Numbered from the stretch's first letter, positions 23,345-34,150 are shown. The stretch: DNA of 64,000 nucleotides from Congeria kusceri (GCA_027627225.1 CM051027.1:84135951-84199950); one strand, 5' to 3'. Made by a program: numbers and translations. Notes: generated by a model from the sequence alone, not told the origin.

Positions 23345-23500
23345 TAAATTCAGAATTGTTCACTTTCTCTTGATATAAAACTCCCAACACTCAAAATGTA
23401 CCAAAAAAAAAAAAAAAAAAAAAATCCATTTTTATCTAAGTTCAGAATTGTTCACTTTCTCTTGATATAAAACTCCCAACACTCAAAATGTACAATAAAA
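23345..23500 (+). repeat. Tandem duplication, 2 x ~92 bp with poly(A)
   Basis: CAGAATTGTTCACTTTCTCT...CTCCCAACACTCAAAATGTAC occurs at 23351 and again at 23443. The first copy ends in a run of about 22 A, the second in CAATAAAAAA; both lead into ATCCATTTTT. The A-run difference suggests slippage or an RNA-derived end. Confidence 0.85.
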
Positions 23501-25070
23501 AATCCATTTTTGAAAACTAACTGCATTATTTAGATCATATCTTTAAGAATCCGACACAATAAATGCAACACTCGTACACGTTTTGCACGTGGCCGTCACT
23601 AAAGTTAACCTCAATGTTTAGGACATTGTTCGCTTGTCATACGTCTAGTTATAGTAACAATGTGTATCATCATAATATAACCAATCAATGTTGTTATTCT
23701 TAAACATATGTGTATTAACACAGAGATGTGTATTGTCTGATTATTGCCAACCTGAGTTAATAACAGGTCGATCTGTGTAATTATGTGCCCTTCTTATGCA
23801 AAACCCGCTGTAGAGCACAATTGAAATGCCTAATTATACTAATGGATTTTAGAGGGTCTACGCTCTAACTGTTCGAACTTTATTTATACATTAGCATGTT
23901 AGCGCATGTATAGATTAGTGACCCAACGGAAGGGAGACAAATGCTGTTCAAATAATCTCCCTTGTTAAAATCATCTGAAACAGCATATATGCTTAATAAC
24001 ACTATTTTATCTAATTGTACATTATTAAATATCCTGAAGTATTAAATATCCAGAACTGAAAAAGTAATATTTTATTTCCATTTAACCACATAAACCACAT
24101 TTTATTCATTAATTATTACGATAGAGAAAATGCTATGTAAGGCTGCAAGTTACATTATTGCAAAATAAATTGTGCACTTTTCAATGTGTTTTGTTACCCA
24201 TGATGGTACAACTTACATTATGTTTGCAATTTGGATATCTAATATAATACCATGCTATAGTATGACATTTTTTCTATCTGATGTTTGATTAACTGTTTAA
24301 TAAGTTTATAAATAACAATTACACGTGTTTCTGTTTTAGTTGACCTTTTACTTGTACATTTATCAAAATATTATAGAGCAAACAATATTCAAAATTGTAA
24401 GTAGCATTAACTTCAAAAGTGTTGCACTTTTCTAGCTTGTTGTGTATAATGTCGAACGAACCTATAATAATACATATAAATCAAAGTTTATATAATATTT
24501 TATATTGGTTTGTTTACTAAATATATCAATGAGATAACAAAATGGAAAAAAAAAAAAATTATATATAAAACTAGTTTTCCAATATAAGTGTATTTATTTG
24601 AACTTGCCTAATTATCCGAAATTTGAATCAATTGATTGAATGGACTTTTTGCAATCAACATGTTACATCCTTTCTGGCAGCTTATTTACTTATTGGTTAA
24701 TTAAATAATTTTTAATACCCCAATGAACGGAAAAATTTCAGTTGTTAACACCACTGTACATTGAGCTCAAATTTTGTTTTAATATGTAATTTCTGCAATA
24801 ACGTTTAATTTTACTACCTCTGTATATTGACTTCAAATATCTTTTATGAAATCATAATATCCCACTGACAAATAGGACTTTTTGTGCCAGTACAAATGCA
24901 TGTATTTCTGTTTTTGTTTTTTATGTATTGTTTCTCATCTCCTTGGCTTGTTCGACTGTACAAGATGTACAAGTTTAAAACCTTTTGCAACAGTTTTGAT
25001 TGCAAACATGCTTTAGACCGCATGCCCTGTCCCATTTACGAATCTTTTTCACTAGTTACATTATTACCCA
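23501..25070. other. AT-rich spacer upstream of LINE ORF2
   Basis: No ORF with recognisable content. It may be the 5' region of the ORF2 element or unrelated flank. A short A-run at 24546-24557 is the only simple repeat noted. Confidence 0.4.
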
Positions 25071-28000
25071 ATGGGTAGTGATATAACGCAATGGAGGCAG
25101 GCAATCGGTCTATATTATTGCAAGATTCGGGGTGTTCACATGCATCAAATAGTTCATACTTCAGTATTTAATTTAAAATGCTTTAAAAGGTTTTTTATGC
25201 TATTCGTGTTACAGGTCATGCACGTGCTGTACAACATACTGCTTTATGTACAATCATTGAACTTAGCAACGCTCACCTTTTTCTATGTATTTGCAAGCAG
25301 TATAACTTTGCAAATACACTTGTCTCCGGACAATACATGTCTACCTATTGTATGCATCGTTTCCTTACGATTTCTTCTGATGATTTCCGGGGATGTTGAG
25401 TGTAACCCAGGTCCTTTAAACACAGACTGTTTAACTGTATTTCATCTCAACATTCGAAGCATAAGAAATAAGATGAATTATATACGCGACACATTTGCCG
25501 ATTGTACCCATACTGTCTTATGTTTTACCGAAACACACCTGTCAGCTGACATCGAAGACAATTTACTATATATTGATGGTTTCGACACAATATTTAGAAA
25601 AGACAAGAGCGCACATTCTGGGGGTTTTATAGTCTATACATCATCTCTTTTTCGACCGCAACGAATATCAGAACTCGAAATTATACTACCAGAATCTATT
25701 TGGCTGCAAGTCAAGGATCACACACATACTTATTTGATATGCACACTGTACAGACAACCTAGTTCGACCGTCGATTTCTGGAATAAATTAAACATATGTA
25801 TTGAAAAAGCTTTGGAAATATCTCAACACTTAATACTTGTTGGTGATGTTAATGAAGATCAATTAAATCCTACAAACCATAAACTTAAAGACATTATGAC
25901 AGTAAATAATTTACGTAACGTTATAACCGAACCCACACGTGTTACAAGTAACTCTAGTACTCTAATAGATATAACTGTACTATCAAGTAGTGTACATTGC
26001 TTTGACACCGGTGTGTTCGAATCCGATAAAACCATAAGCGATCATCACGGTACATATGTGCATGTCAAAAACTTTCTCAAACCGGAAGAGCCATATAAAA
26101 GAAGAATATGGGACTATAAAAATGCTAACTTTACGTTACTAAATGAACGTATAGAATCTACTGATTGGTCATTTCTAGAATCGGGTCCTATCGATACTAT
26201 CACCGATGAATTTACTGAACAGTTTCTTGCTCTCGTAAAGTCGTGTATTCCGAACAAATTTGTATCCATTCGACCAAACGACAAACCATGGTATAACTCC
26301 GAAATTCGTAAAACGTCTCGTGCACGCGATCGACATAAACGCAAAGCAATTCGTACTGGAAAAATATCTGATTGGAACACATTTAAATACTTCAGAAACA
26401 AAGTTAACAATATGAAGAAGTATGCAAAAGAGCAATTCTTTAACACAATCGAATTTAATCTAAACGATGTATCGTCAACAAACCCAAAAATGTACTGGAA
26501 ATTGATCAAAAGCCTTATGAATGACAACTCGTCCCTTTGTAACAATATACCGCCACTTATAAATAATGATCAGTCATTTTCACTTACAGATTTCGAAAAA
26601 GCATCGACACTAAACGACTATTTTGTATCTGTTTCGAATGTTGATGACAAAGACATCACGTTGCCAACTTTTGAATCCAAGACTGATACGATTTTAAGCG
26701 ATATTAATATTAGTGAACAAGACATAAAGGACGTATTAAATAAACTTATTATCAATAAAGCAAGCGGCCCTGATGAAATCAGTCATCGAATGTTGAAACA
26801 GACATCGACTACATTATGTAAACCGCTTTGCACTTTATTTAATAGATCTATTAAAGAGAATATATTTCCTAAGTCGTGGAAACGAGCAAACGTGATGCCG
26901 CTGTTCAAAAAGGGAAACAAAGACACGCCATCAAATTACAGACCCATCTCCTTAATTAGTTGCGTAGGAAAAGTTATGGAACGAGTTGTTTTTAAATATT
27001 TGTATAATTATTTAAACTCTAACAATCTCATCTATAAGTATCAGGCCGGCTTTTTGCCCGGGCACTCTACTACCTATCAACTCATTGATATATACAATCA
27101 AATATGTAAAGCATTTGATGACAAACAAAGCACATGCATGGTCTTTTGTGACATTTCCAAGGCCTTTGACCGAGTCTGGCATAAAGGGCTTATTTTTAAA
27201 CTTCGACAATATGGTATATCGGGAGATATCTTATTGTGGCTTTCAAACTACTTATCCGACCGCATCCAAAGGGTTTTTGTGAGTTCCTCTTTTTCAAATG
27301 ACAAAGCTATCCAAGCTGGAGTACCCCAAGGTTCTGTTTTAGGTCCTCTTCTTTTTCTTGTATATGTTAACGACATTTCTGACAAATTGATAAGTAATTT
27401 ACGTTTGTTTGCTGATGACAGTTCTCTTTCAGTTACGTCAAATGACCACAGGTTTATTGAAATTACTCTTAATAACGACTTAATGCATATTAACAACTGG
27501 GCCAAACAATGGCTTGTTACTTTTAACCCAGCCAAAACCGAAATTGTCTTTTTTTCACTATCGGATATACCAAAGCCACAATTACTATTTGATGGAAACC
27601 CTTTATCTTTTGTTGAAACCCACAAGCACCTAGGTCTTTTATTTAGCCATGATGGCCGGTGGCATAAACACATTGATAATATTCTCAATAGAGCATCCAA
27701 AATATTAGGATCCATGAGACTGTTAAAGTTAAAGTTAAAACGCCGAACTCTAAACCAAATTTATGTATCGTACTTACGCCCCATATTAGAATATGCATCA
27801 ATTGTCTGGGACAATTGCACGCGATACGAAAAAGATCTTATTGAAAAACTTCAATATGACGCAGCAAGAGTTGTTAGTGGATTAACCAGATCTTCTTCAA
27901 TAAACAATCTACTTACTGAAATTGGCTGGGTATCATTGGAAAAAAGACGTAACATTCAAAAGCTGCTTCTTGTTTATAAACATATAAATGGCATCCTCCC

Positions 28001-28583
28001 TGAGTATCTTTCTGATCTCTTTCCTACATCAGTCCATGAAAATGTTTCATACAATTTACGAAATGGTGATAATCTTATCACATTACCTAGGCGTCTTGAA
28101 ATTTACTCAAACTCTGTTATACCATCAGCTATCCATTTATGGAACGAACTTGATTCTAATACACGCAACTCCCATACCTTAAGTGAATTTAAATCAAAAC
28201 TTAACGAAAAATATAAGACACCATTGGTGCCTGCATATTACCTACACGGAGAAAGAATGTATCAGCTGATACATGCTAGAATCAGGAATAAATGTAGTGA
28301 TCTGAAAGCACATCTCTTTGAAAATCACTTAATTGACTCACCTAATTGTAGTTGTGGTTTCCACACTGAGGATGCAGACCATTATTTCTTTAACTGTCCC
28401 CACTATCGCGATGAGCGTTTACATATGTTTAGAAGCACCCGTACTTTCCACCCAATAAATGCTACGAAACTTTTGTTCGGTATACCAACCCTTAATTATG
28501 AAAATAACGTTAAGGTTTTTGACGAAGTCCAGCTGTTTATTAAACGTACAAAACGATTTAGTAACGGATCAATACCATCCTAG
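25071..28583 (+). CDS. LINE ORF2: 2A-like leader, APE endonuclease, reverse transcriptase (intact)
   Basis: Uninterrupted 1,170-codon ORF. Residues 1-106 are rich in hydrophobic stretches and end LRFLLMIS. Residues 107-115 read GDVECNPGP, a 2A-like recoding motif. The APE endonuclease follows (~120-335) with candidate catalytic residues in FHLNIRS (N127), FTETHLS (E154), LYRQP (Y227), GDVN (D259/N261) and SDHH (323-326). A linker leads to RT (~560-840) with MPLFKKGNKDTPSNYRPISL, VFCDISKAFDRVW, AGVPQGSVLGPLLF and catalytic FADD (780-783). The C-terminus has a HARIRNKCSDL region and a CSCG...H...C zinc-like motif. The layout fits CR1/jockey-group LINEs. The start is uncertain: internal Met codons at 43 or 50 would also keep the leader. 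All motifs are intact, so it may be or recently have been active. Confidence 0.9.
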   Translation: MGSDITQWRQAIGLYYCKIRGVHMHQIVHTSVFNLKCFKRFFMLFVLQVMHVLYNILLYVQSLNLATLTFFYVFASSITLQIHLSPDNTCLPIVCIVSLRFLLMISGDVECNPGPLNTDCLTVFHLNIRSIRNKMNYIRDTFADCTHTVLCFTETHLSADIEDNLLYIDGFDTIFRKDKSAHSGGFIVYTSSLFRPQRISELEIILPESIWLQVKDHTHTYLICTLYRQPSSTVDFWNKLNICIEKALEISQHLILVGDVNEDQLNPTNHKLKDIMTVNNLRNVITEPTRVTSNSSTLIDITVLSSSVHCFDTGVFESDKTISDHHGTYVHVKNFLKPEEPYKRRIWDYKNANFTLLNERIESTDWSFLESGPIDTITDEFTEQFLALVKSCIPNKFVSIRPNDKPWYNSEIRKTSRARDRHKRKAIRTGKISDWNTFKYFRNKVNNMKKYAKEQFFNTIEFNLNDVSSTNPKMYWKLIKSLMNDNSSLCNNIPPLINNDQSFSLTDFEKASTLNDYFVSVSNVDDKDITLPTFESKTDTILSDINISEQDIKDVLNKLIINKASGPDEISHRMLKQTSTTLCKPLCTLFNRSIKENIFPKSWKRANVMPLFKKGNKDTPSNYRPISLISCVGKVMERVVFKYLYNYLNSNNLIYKYQAGFLPGHSTTYQLIDIYNQICKAFDDKQSTCMVFCDISKAFDRVWHKGLIFKLRQYGISGDILLWLSNYLSDRIQRVFVSSSFSNDKAIQAGVPQGSVLGPLLFLVYVNDISDKLISNLRLFADDSSLSVTSNDHRFIEITLNNDLMHINNWAKQWLVTFNPAKTEIVFFSLSDIPKPQLLFDGNPLSFVETHKHLGLLFSHDGRWHKHIDNILNRASKILGSMRLLKLKLKRRTLNQIYVSYLRPILEYASIVWDNCTRYEKDLIEKLQYDAARVVSGLTRSSSINNLLTEIGWVSLEKRRNIQKLLLVYKHINGILPEYLSDLFPTSVHENVSYNLRNGDNLITLPRRLEIYSNSVIPSAIHLWNELDSNTRNSHTLSEFKSKLNEKYKTPLVPAYYLHGERMYQLIHARIRNKCSDLKAHLFENHLIDSPNCSCGFHTEDADHYFFNCPHYRDERLHMFRSTRTFHPINATKLLFGIPTLNYENNVKVFDEVQLFIKRTKRFSNGSIPS
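25389..25415 (+). other. 2A-like ribosome-skipping motif
   Basis: Codons for G-D-V-E-C-N-P-G-P, matching the consensus D-(V/I)-E-x-N-P-G-P, where the Gly-Pro bond is skipped during translation. It sits between a hydrophobic leader and the endonuclease. The arrangement is known from other APE-type LINEs of invertebrates. Activity here is inferred from the motif only. Confidence 0.8.
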
Positions 28584-28790
28584 AGCACCCTGCTGTGTAT
28601 TATCACTGTTATTATCACTGTTGCATGTTATTATTATTATTGTCGGAATGCACAAATGCGGTCGGGCGGGTCAGGAGATGATGAAACAAAAATATATAAT
28701 TCTTTTGTGAACTTGTTATGTTCTTTCTTTCTTTCTATCTTTTTCTTTGATTTATTTTTATTTTTTTTTTTTTTTTTTAATATGGTTTTT
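28584..28790 (+). other. LINE 3' UTR
   Basis: It follows the ORF2 stop. It contains a TATTATCACTG direct repeat and a CTTT-rich run ending in about eighteen T (to ~28778). No A-tail is present. ATATGGTT follows the T-run and also occurs at 21586, just before the proposed 5' end, but 8 bp could match by chance. Confidence 0.4.
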
Positions 28791-29300
28791 GTTGTTTCTT
28801 AATGAAAATGAACAGCATCCACATTAAAACCACACTCTCTGTAGAAGAATGCCGTCTTTGACATCTTGCTAATCTTTATATTATCTTTGTCAAACAGGAA
28901 AGGGCCCCTTGATGATGTTGGCATAACTCTAGGCCCAATCCTTTTGAATACATGTACTTATTTGTCTACAATATGTCACTGTAGCATAAATATATATGTA
29001 TATACAATAAAATATGTTTAAACTAAATAGAAAATGTGGATTTGTAAACAACATTATATACAGCTGTCAAGTAAAAATGTTCACTATTAAATTCCAAATG
29101 GTGCGATGTGCGTCATCATTATTATCAAAGTATCTTTCAATTTTGAACGGCTCATCTAAACTTTTATGTTAATAATAACATTTATTTTACATCAAATAAA
29201 TCATGCGATATATGTAAGTGTAACGATTCTACATTACCGACAAGCACAGAAAAGGACATGTTTATAATAGTCCTACAACACGTTTCTTGAGTATAAAAGA
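28791..29300. other. No gene recognised
   Basis: Spacer between the LINE and the palindromic TIR element; AT-rich. Confidence 0.45.
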
Positions 29301-29302
29301 TA

Positions 29303-29529
29303 ATATGAGGCGTGTCGTGGGAAACCCGGGCTTAATGCATGTGCGTAAAGTGTAGTCCAGGATTAGCCTGTGCAATCCGCACAGGATTATTAAGGACGGC
29401 ACTTTCCGACTTTATGGTATTTTCGGTTTCAAGGAAGTCCTTTCTAAATCCACTGTAGGCGGAATGTGCTGTCCCGGATTAGCTTGTGCGGCATTAAGCC
29501 CGGTTTTCCCACAACACGCCTCATATATG
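29303..29529. mobile_element. Palindromic TIR element (MITE-like), copy 2
   Basis: Same family as 16350-16602: begins ATGAGGCGTGTCGTGGGAAA, then GGCTTAATGCATGTGCGTAA, and ends CCCACAACACGCCTCATAT. The right half is shortened (the CACATGCATTAA part is missing before GCATTAAGCCCGG), so it is an internal deletion derivative. Confidence 0.75.
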
Positions 29530-29953
29530 AAACTCTAGCTGCATCAACAGGAGAGTTATAAAGCCTTATTAACATCCTACAGTCCTTTATTTAAAGAGTG
29601 ACCAATTACCTATAAAACACAGCACGATATAGAGGATATTTGTTTATTTCGGGGTAAGATCGTATTTTATTTCACGAGTGTTCACTAGCAAATAAAAGAA
29701 AGATAAACCCAAAACACAAGCATGAATACACCTGGGGTCATCGTCATGGAATGGTCAATGCACAGGACGTATGATGAAAAATTAAGCGCCGCTCCGAACC
29801 TAACACTAAGCCAAGAAATAATCATAAAACATGTAACTGTAAATAAAACAATAACAAGAAAGCATAGCAATTATAACGTGGTATCATTAACATGATTAAC
29901 ATTGTCCCATGCTAATCTATGACTTCAATGATATGATTGTAAAAATGTAATAC

Positions 29954-30193
29954 CTGTGCCTGTACGCCCGTGATGATAACCTCGATCATGTGGTAACTCG
30001 ACAACAGGAGATAATCAATGAAATCAAACAGGATGTCCGTGTACAGCTGGTCCGTGGGATCCACCTCGTTGTAACCGCCTGTCACTCCCACACCATGACC
30101 CTGCCCACCGGTCTGGGAGCAGATGAAACCAGTTACGTTGATTTGGGCTCCGGAAAAGCCCTCCGTCAGGCGTATAGAACATTTCCTAGAACC
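29954..30193 (-). CDS. Secreted-protein gene, exon 3
   Basis: Acceptor TTTCAG and donor GTATTA bracket exactly 80 codons with no stop. GC content is well above the flanks, as for coding sequence. Confidence 0.6.
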
Positions 30194-32755
30194 CTGAAAT
30201 GAAGTTTAAAATTATTACTCTTTTGAAAATTATGCATCCACCATGTATCATCAGTTGGTTGGAGATGTAATTTATAAGCTTGCTTTTTTCGAAATAGATC
30301 CTTCAGTTCTGCCTCTTTTTTCTCCTTGCTCGTGTCATTAAATGGTCATTGATCCATTTATTGATGTGGTTTGCCATATATTAGCAACGAATAATAGTCA
30401 CAAGCATTACCATGTACTTGTGTGTGCTAGTTTAAATAGTTACCTGGCGAAAACCAAGCGATGATTGTCTAATTCATACCATTAGTTTGAATGTGATCAA
30501 AATGTGTTGAAGGGTCCAGTGCACGAAGACCCCCTAAAAGGGTACGAAATTTTCATCACAGGATGCCTGAAGACCACATACACGTAATTCGTGCAGTATA
30601 AAAACTATGTGGAATTTATAAATTGCAAAGTAAAGTAATTACAGCATGCAAGGTCACCAAAAACAGCACAACGAATGATGACTCTTACAGTTCCTGGGAT
30701 GTTTTGGTCGATCATCGAACTTGGTGGAGGTCTTATAACCTCAAACACTTTCATCAGATTTAGTTAAGATAAGATGAAAAAGATGTTGGAAACCGCAAAA
30801 CGGGCTAATTTTAGATAATTATAGGGCCATAACTTAACAATTCCTGGTGTGATTGGTTAAGATCGGATTAAAACTATTGGACTCAAAGAGCTGAAACGAA
30901 AGTGGTCTACTGACCGACCGACCGACAGACAGACCGACCGACCGACATTAGCAAACCAATTTACCCTGCCATCTTCGATGGGTGCATAATAATATAATGT
31001 AATGTAATAATGTAATATAATATAATATAATATAATATAATATAATATAATATAATATAATATAATATAATATAATATAATATAATATAATATAATATAT
31101 GAAATATATGAAATATAAAAATCCGAATGATTATGTACACAAACAACTACTCGTCTACTCATTCGATTCAGGTAGTAGTATTAAGTTGTACGTTACTGCA
31201 AGCCTTATTAATTGATAAATAATGATTTAATTCTAATTTACCTCAGTATACGTCAATCTGTATTTGACCTGGCCCGACGACTGAAACGAATATTTGAACA
31301 TTATAAAGATGCAATTTGCATTCCTCTGAGCTTGTAATTAAGGCTCTTAAACATGTATTTGTTTCTTATAAAACTAAAATTAACAATTACCTTTAAAGTG
31401 TGTATATGTACGATAATTCATATCTTTTCTTTTCAAAATAAGCAGATGAAAGCTATAATATAACTTGAAAGCAGACTGATAAACTTAAAAAGGACGAAGG
31501 AAACACTTAACTATCGAATATATCAACAAATACAAGTGTCGACTTTTGTTTGTTTATTCGTGTTGTGTAACCTAAAACATTTGTCGAGTCAACGTATATA
31601 GGTCTGATTACCCCAAAACGGAAGTCACATCCTCAGGGTTACAGTTAGATAATAAGCACAAATGGTTGAGTGCAGGCTGCACATAATTTGTAAAATACAG
31701 TTTAAATGATATGTTTTGGTATCATTTTAAAGGTATATATGTAAGCAATAAGAAAAAAGGCTGTTTTTGTGCACTACTTTTTGTCTAGTGGTTCCCAGCT
31801 TCATAACTTTTGGCCCATTGTTCATGCGCAAAATGGCAGCATCCATGCCCGTCAAAACCGGTGTTTTTTCTAGGGTAAATATTTTGAGTTACAACACATA
31901 TAATTTTTTGACATGGGCTGTTTTTTCAAAAGGTTATGTCCTCATCTTTCCAACAATGTATGGTGATATATTGGAAAGTAGCTTGGTCATGGTGAAAAGT
32001 GAGATCAAATTTTGAATATTGTATATGTAACAAAGAAGGAATTTATTTGCGCATGCGTAACCTATACATGTATTGGAATTATCGGCTTTACAACCGAAAA
32101 CTGGTTTGTAATTTAAAAGTAGCTAATTTGACCTGTACACCAATAATTCTTATCAGCTTTTCTCCCATTTTAAATCGAAGTATATGGTAATTAATTTTAT
32201 ATGGTTGTTTCAATTTATGTCACTGTGTCTGTTGGAAGATCGTACATATACTCTTTAAAGGACACTTACTGGCCCTCTCGACAGATAATTAAGATCGCAT
32301 GCGCCATTGTGCTTGCTGTCATTTTTTACCATGACCCCATGATGTTCGAAATCAGTAACAGTTATTAATTCATTTACTGTATTGAAATAAGTTAACACGC
32401 AATCTGATAAAATAAGATATAATTTTGAAATGTAGCATAATAACAGAAAATGTAAATGTCATCATATTTTCTATTTGGTTCTAATTGGTCGTGCTCGTTT
32501 TATAAACTGCAATTCCTCTTCGCTCTACACCAGCCTCGATAATCCTACTTTATAGACCACCAACCCTGTACATAAACTGACCTGGGTGGATACGTCCAAT
32601 ATTTGCGGACATCCGGCTCCCAGGTGGAGATAATCAGATAGACGCGTGAGGAGGTCACACCAGCGTTGTTCCGTCGGGTTCTGTCTCGTGAAGTCGGCGG
32701 CGCTCACCCTGACAAACAGCGCGACACAAGAGAACGACCAAGCTATGAGACGCAT
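29954..32755 (-). CDS. Unrecognised secreted protein, three exons (3' end unresolved)
   Basis: Three minus-strand exons join in phase 0 at canonical GT-AG borders: 32755-32582, 31280-31242 and 30193-29954, 151 codons so far. The start MRLIAWSFSCVALFVRVSAA is a good signal peptide with probable cleavage after ...VSAA. The mature part has Cys at residues 33, 49, 76 and 96 (WCDLL, GCPQI, KCSIRL, GFICSQ), which could form two disulfides. Alternating hydrophobic strands (QVKYRLTYTE, CSIRLTEG, INVTGFIC) suggest a small beta-rich secreted domain, and a Gly-rich GGQGHGVGVTGG stretch follows. Exon 3 ends in CAG before GTATTA, so at least one more exon is expected below 29954. A weak acceptor near 29820 leads to an early stop, but I could not confirm it. 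I do not recognise the family. Confidence 0.6.
30640..30984. repeat. Dispersed repeat with (GACC)n run
   Basis: Contains a tetranucleotide run of GACC/GACA units at about 30911-30947, preceded by AGGGCCATAACTTAACAATTC and followed by a CATCTTCGATGGGTGC block. It resembles a repeat type frequent in bivalve introns, from memory. It lies in the second intron of the secreted-protein gene. Confidence 0.5.
30985..31100 (+). repeat. (TATAA)n microsatellite
   Basis: About 17 perfect pentanucleotide units from 31013, preceded by degenerate AATGTAATA units. Both strands show ORFs here only because the repeat lacks stops in some frames. Confidence 0.95.
31242..31280 (-). CDS. Secreted-protein gene, exon 2 (39 nt)
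   Basis: Acceptor TTTCAG, 13 codons (SSGQVKYRLTYTE), donor GTAAAT. It is too short to stand alone; support comes from the matching phase and strong splice sites. Confidence 0.5.
31390..32261. mobile_element. TIR element (MITE-like) interrupted by a second element
   Basis: The outer ends CCTTTAAAGTGTGTATATGTACGAT and ATCGTACATATACTCTTTAAAGG (written in part) are inverted repeats. The two halves (31390-31599 and 32064-32261) align collinearly with 18101-18505, and the gap falls between CAACGTATAT and ATACATGTAT. It lies mainly in the first intron of the secreted-protein gene. Confidence 0.75.
31600..32063 (+). mobile_element. ~464-bp AGGT...ACCT element R, copy a (insertion)
   Basis: Begins AGGTCTGATTACCCCAAAAC and ends GCGCATGCGTAACCT. 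Further copies: 55511-55742 (minus, partial), 56942-57390, 58032-58480, 60184-60656, 60659-61130 and 62837-63306. The ends share only AGGT/ACCT, extended to TTAAAGGT/ACCTTTAA in some copies. An 82-codon ORF (31767-32015) is not preserved as one frame in all copies. The paralogous empty site at ~18301 shows it is a discrete inserted unit. Confidence 0.75.
32582..32755 (-). CDS. Secreted-protein gene, exon 1 (signal peptide)
   Basis: ATG at 32755. 58 codons end in ACCCAG before donor GTCAGT. Codes the signal peptide and the first Cys pair. Confidence 0.6.
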
Positions 32756-34150
32756 CGTAGTAGTTTCTATTGATTTGTTTTATATTCACTCCTGTATTAT
32801 TTTAAACATTTCGAAATTCTTATCTTAGTTATTGCTTACACAAAGATACGGTTTTGAACTGGAAGTTATAAAAGCTATGAAGAACTATACATGTAATTTA
32901 TCTATGTGTCACATAATTAAACCTATTTCTTTCTTGTGCGTTTCGAATCTTTTCAATTTTAATATTCTTTTTTACCGTACTGTTCAGTATGCCACTCTCG
33001 TCTAGTCACGGACGATAGATAATACTGGTTATCATCGTCGAGCTCAAACATAACCAACACTTAACGTCCATTCACAACGACCATAAATAAGTGTACTATT
33101 ACCGCAGACTCTCGGCAGAATTCACATAAAATCCGTTATGTTATGGCCGCGTTGAAATTTCACGTGTGCTTTTGTGTGTAGTAGTGGTTAAAAGTTGTAT
33201 ATACACAAAACAAAACAACAAAAATCTGAAAAATATACGCCAGCGGCTTGTAACCAGGAACGTTATACGAACTTGACAGTCCTGTACCACTAATATGCCT
33301 CTCTTTGATATTTTGACACATAGTTGCAACCTTTACCTTAAAGTGTTTCAACGTCGAAGAGACACTCAGATCCCCAAGGAATAATTTTGTGTTAAGTCTT
33401 CAATTTTAACCATGGACTTAGAAGTTTTGGTACGGAAAAGCAATACCTCTATTTGATATTTGACCCGCCGTGTTTACCCTGATCTACAGAGGTAAGATAA
33501 TGGGCTGTCGCGCCACACTCAGAGTCTCACGGAAAACATTTGTGGAAAGCAATATAACTTGAATCATACATGTGAAAGTAATATTCCAGACGAGAAATTT
33601 CTCTATTTGACCTTGGACCAATAATTGTGACCTTCACTTTCGGCGTGCAAACGTGCGTGATGCGCATCACCCCGCATCCTCAAGCAGACCATTTAGCAAA
33701 GTAATATAAATTGACAATAATTCAATTTTAATCATGACCGTGAGTTTTAGTCCGGACAAGCTCTTATCGACTTTCAATACCAAAAAGCGGTTATATCGCC
33801 GCAACCAGTCCTTACTAAGTTACTAGACACGCCTTCAAGCCGGGTTACAGAGGACGTTTTGTGATGAACAGACATCCGGATGGACGGACATGATTATTGT
33901 GCGAAACTCCTTCCTGATCTAGTGATTGTGCGAAACTCCTTCCTGATATTGTGAATATATATGCTAAGTACATGTAATATGCAGTTTCTTCAAGCGGTTC
34001 AAACTTCTAGAGCGTACAAGTTTTGTAGCAGACAGGCACTCGGTCCGACGCATCAAAGACAAAAACGCGAATTGGCGGGAGAAATCATTATATATATTAG
34101 AAAGTCGACCTAACATAAAACAAAAATCAAACACATATATAATCATGTAC
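32756..34150. other. No gene recognised; diverged repeats
   Basis: Contains AT-poor pieces with tandem-like phrases such as GTGCGAAACTCCTTCCTGAT (twice, 33899 and 33926) and blocks with TTGACC/GTGACC phrases. It is probably old repeat sequence. It is the likely upstream region of the secreted-protein gene and the downstream flank of PHRF1. Confidence 0.4.

Noticed and set aside
29685..29870. 61-codon minus-strand ORF as the 3' exon of the secreted-protein gene
   Set aside because: Hydrophobic and in the wrong phase for the upstream exon. A different frame gives only a short stop-terminated tail, so the 3' exon is left unresolved.
30857..31162. Ile/Leu/Tyr-rich minus-strand ORFs
   Set aside because: Direct translation of the (TATAA)n microsatellite.
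31767..32015. 82-codon ORF in element R as a transposase or gene
   Set aside because: The frame is not preserved in the other copies (different starts and shifts at 60833 and 63013), and no motif is present.
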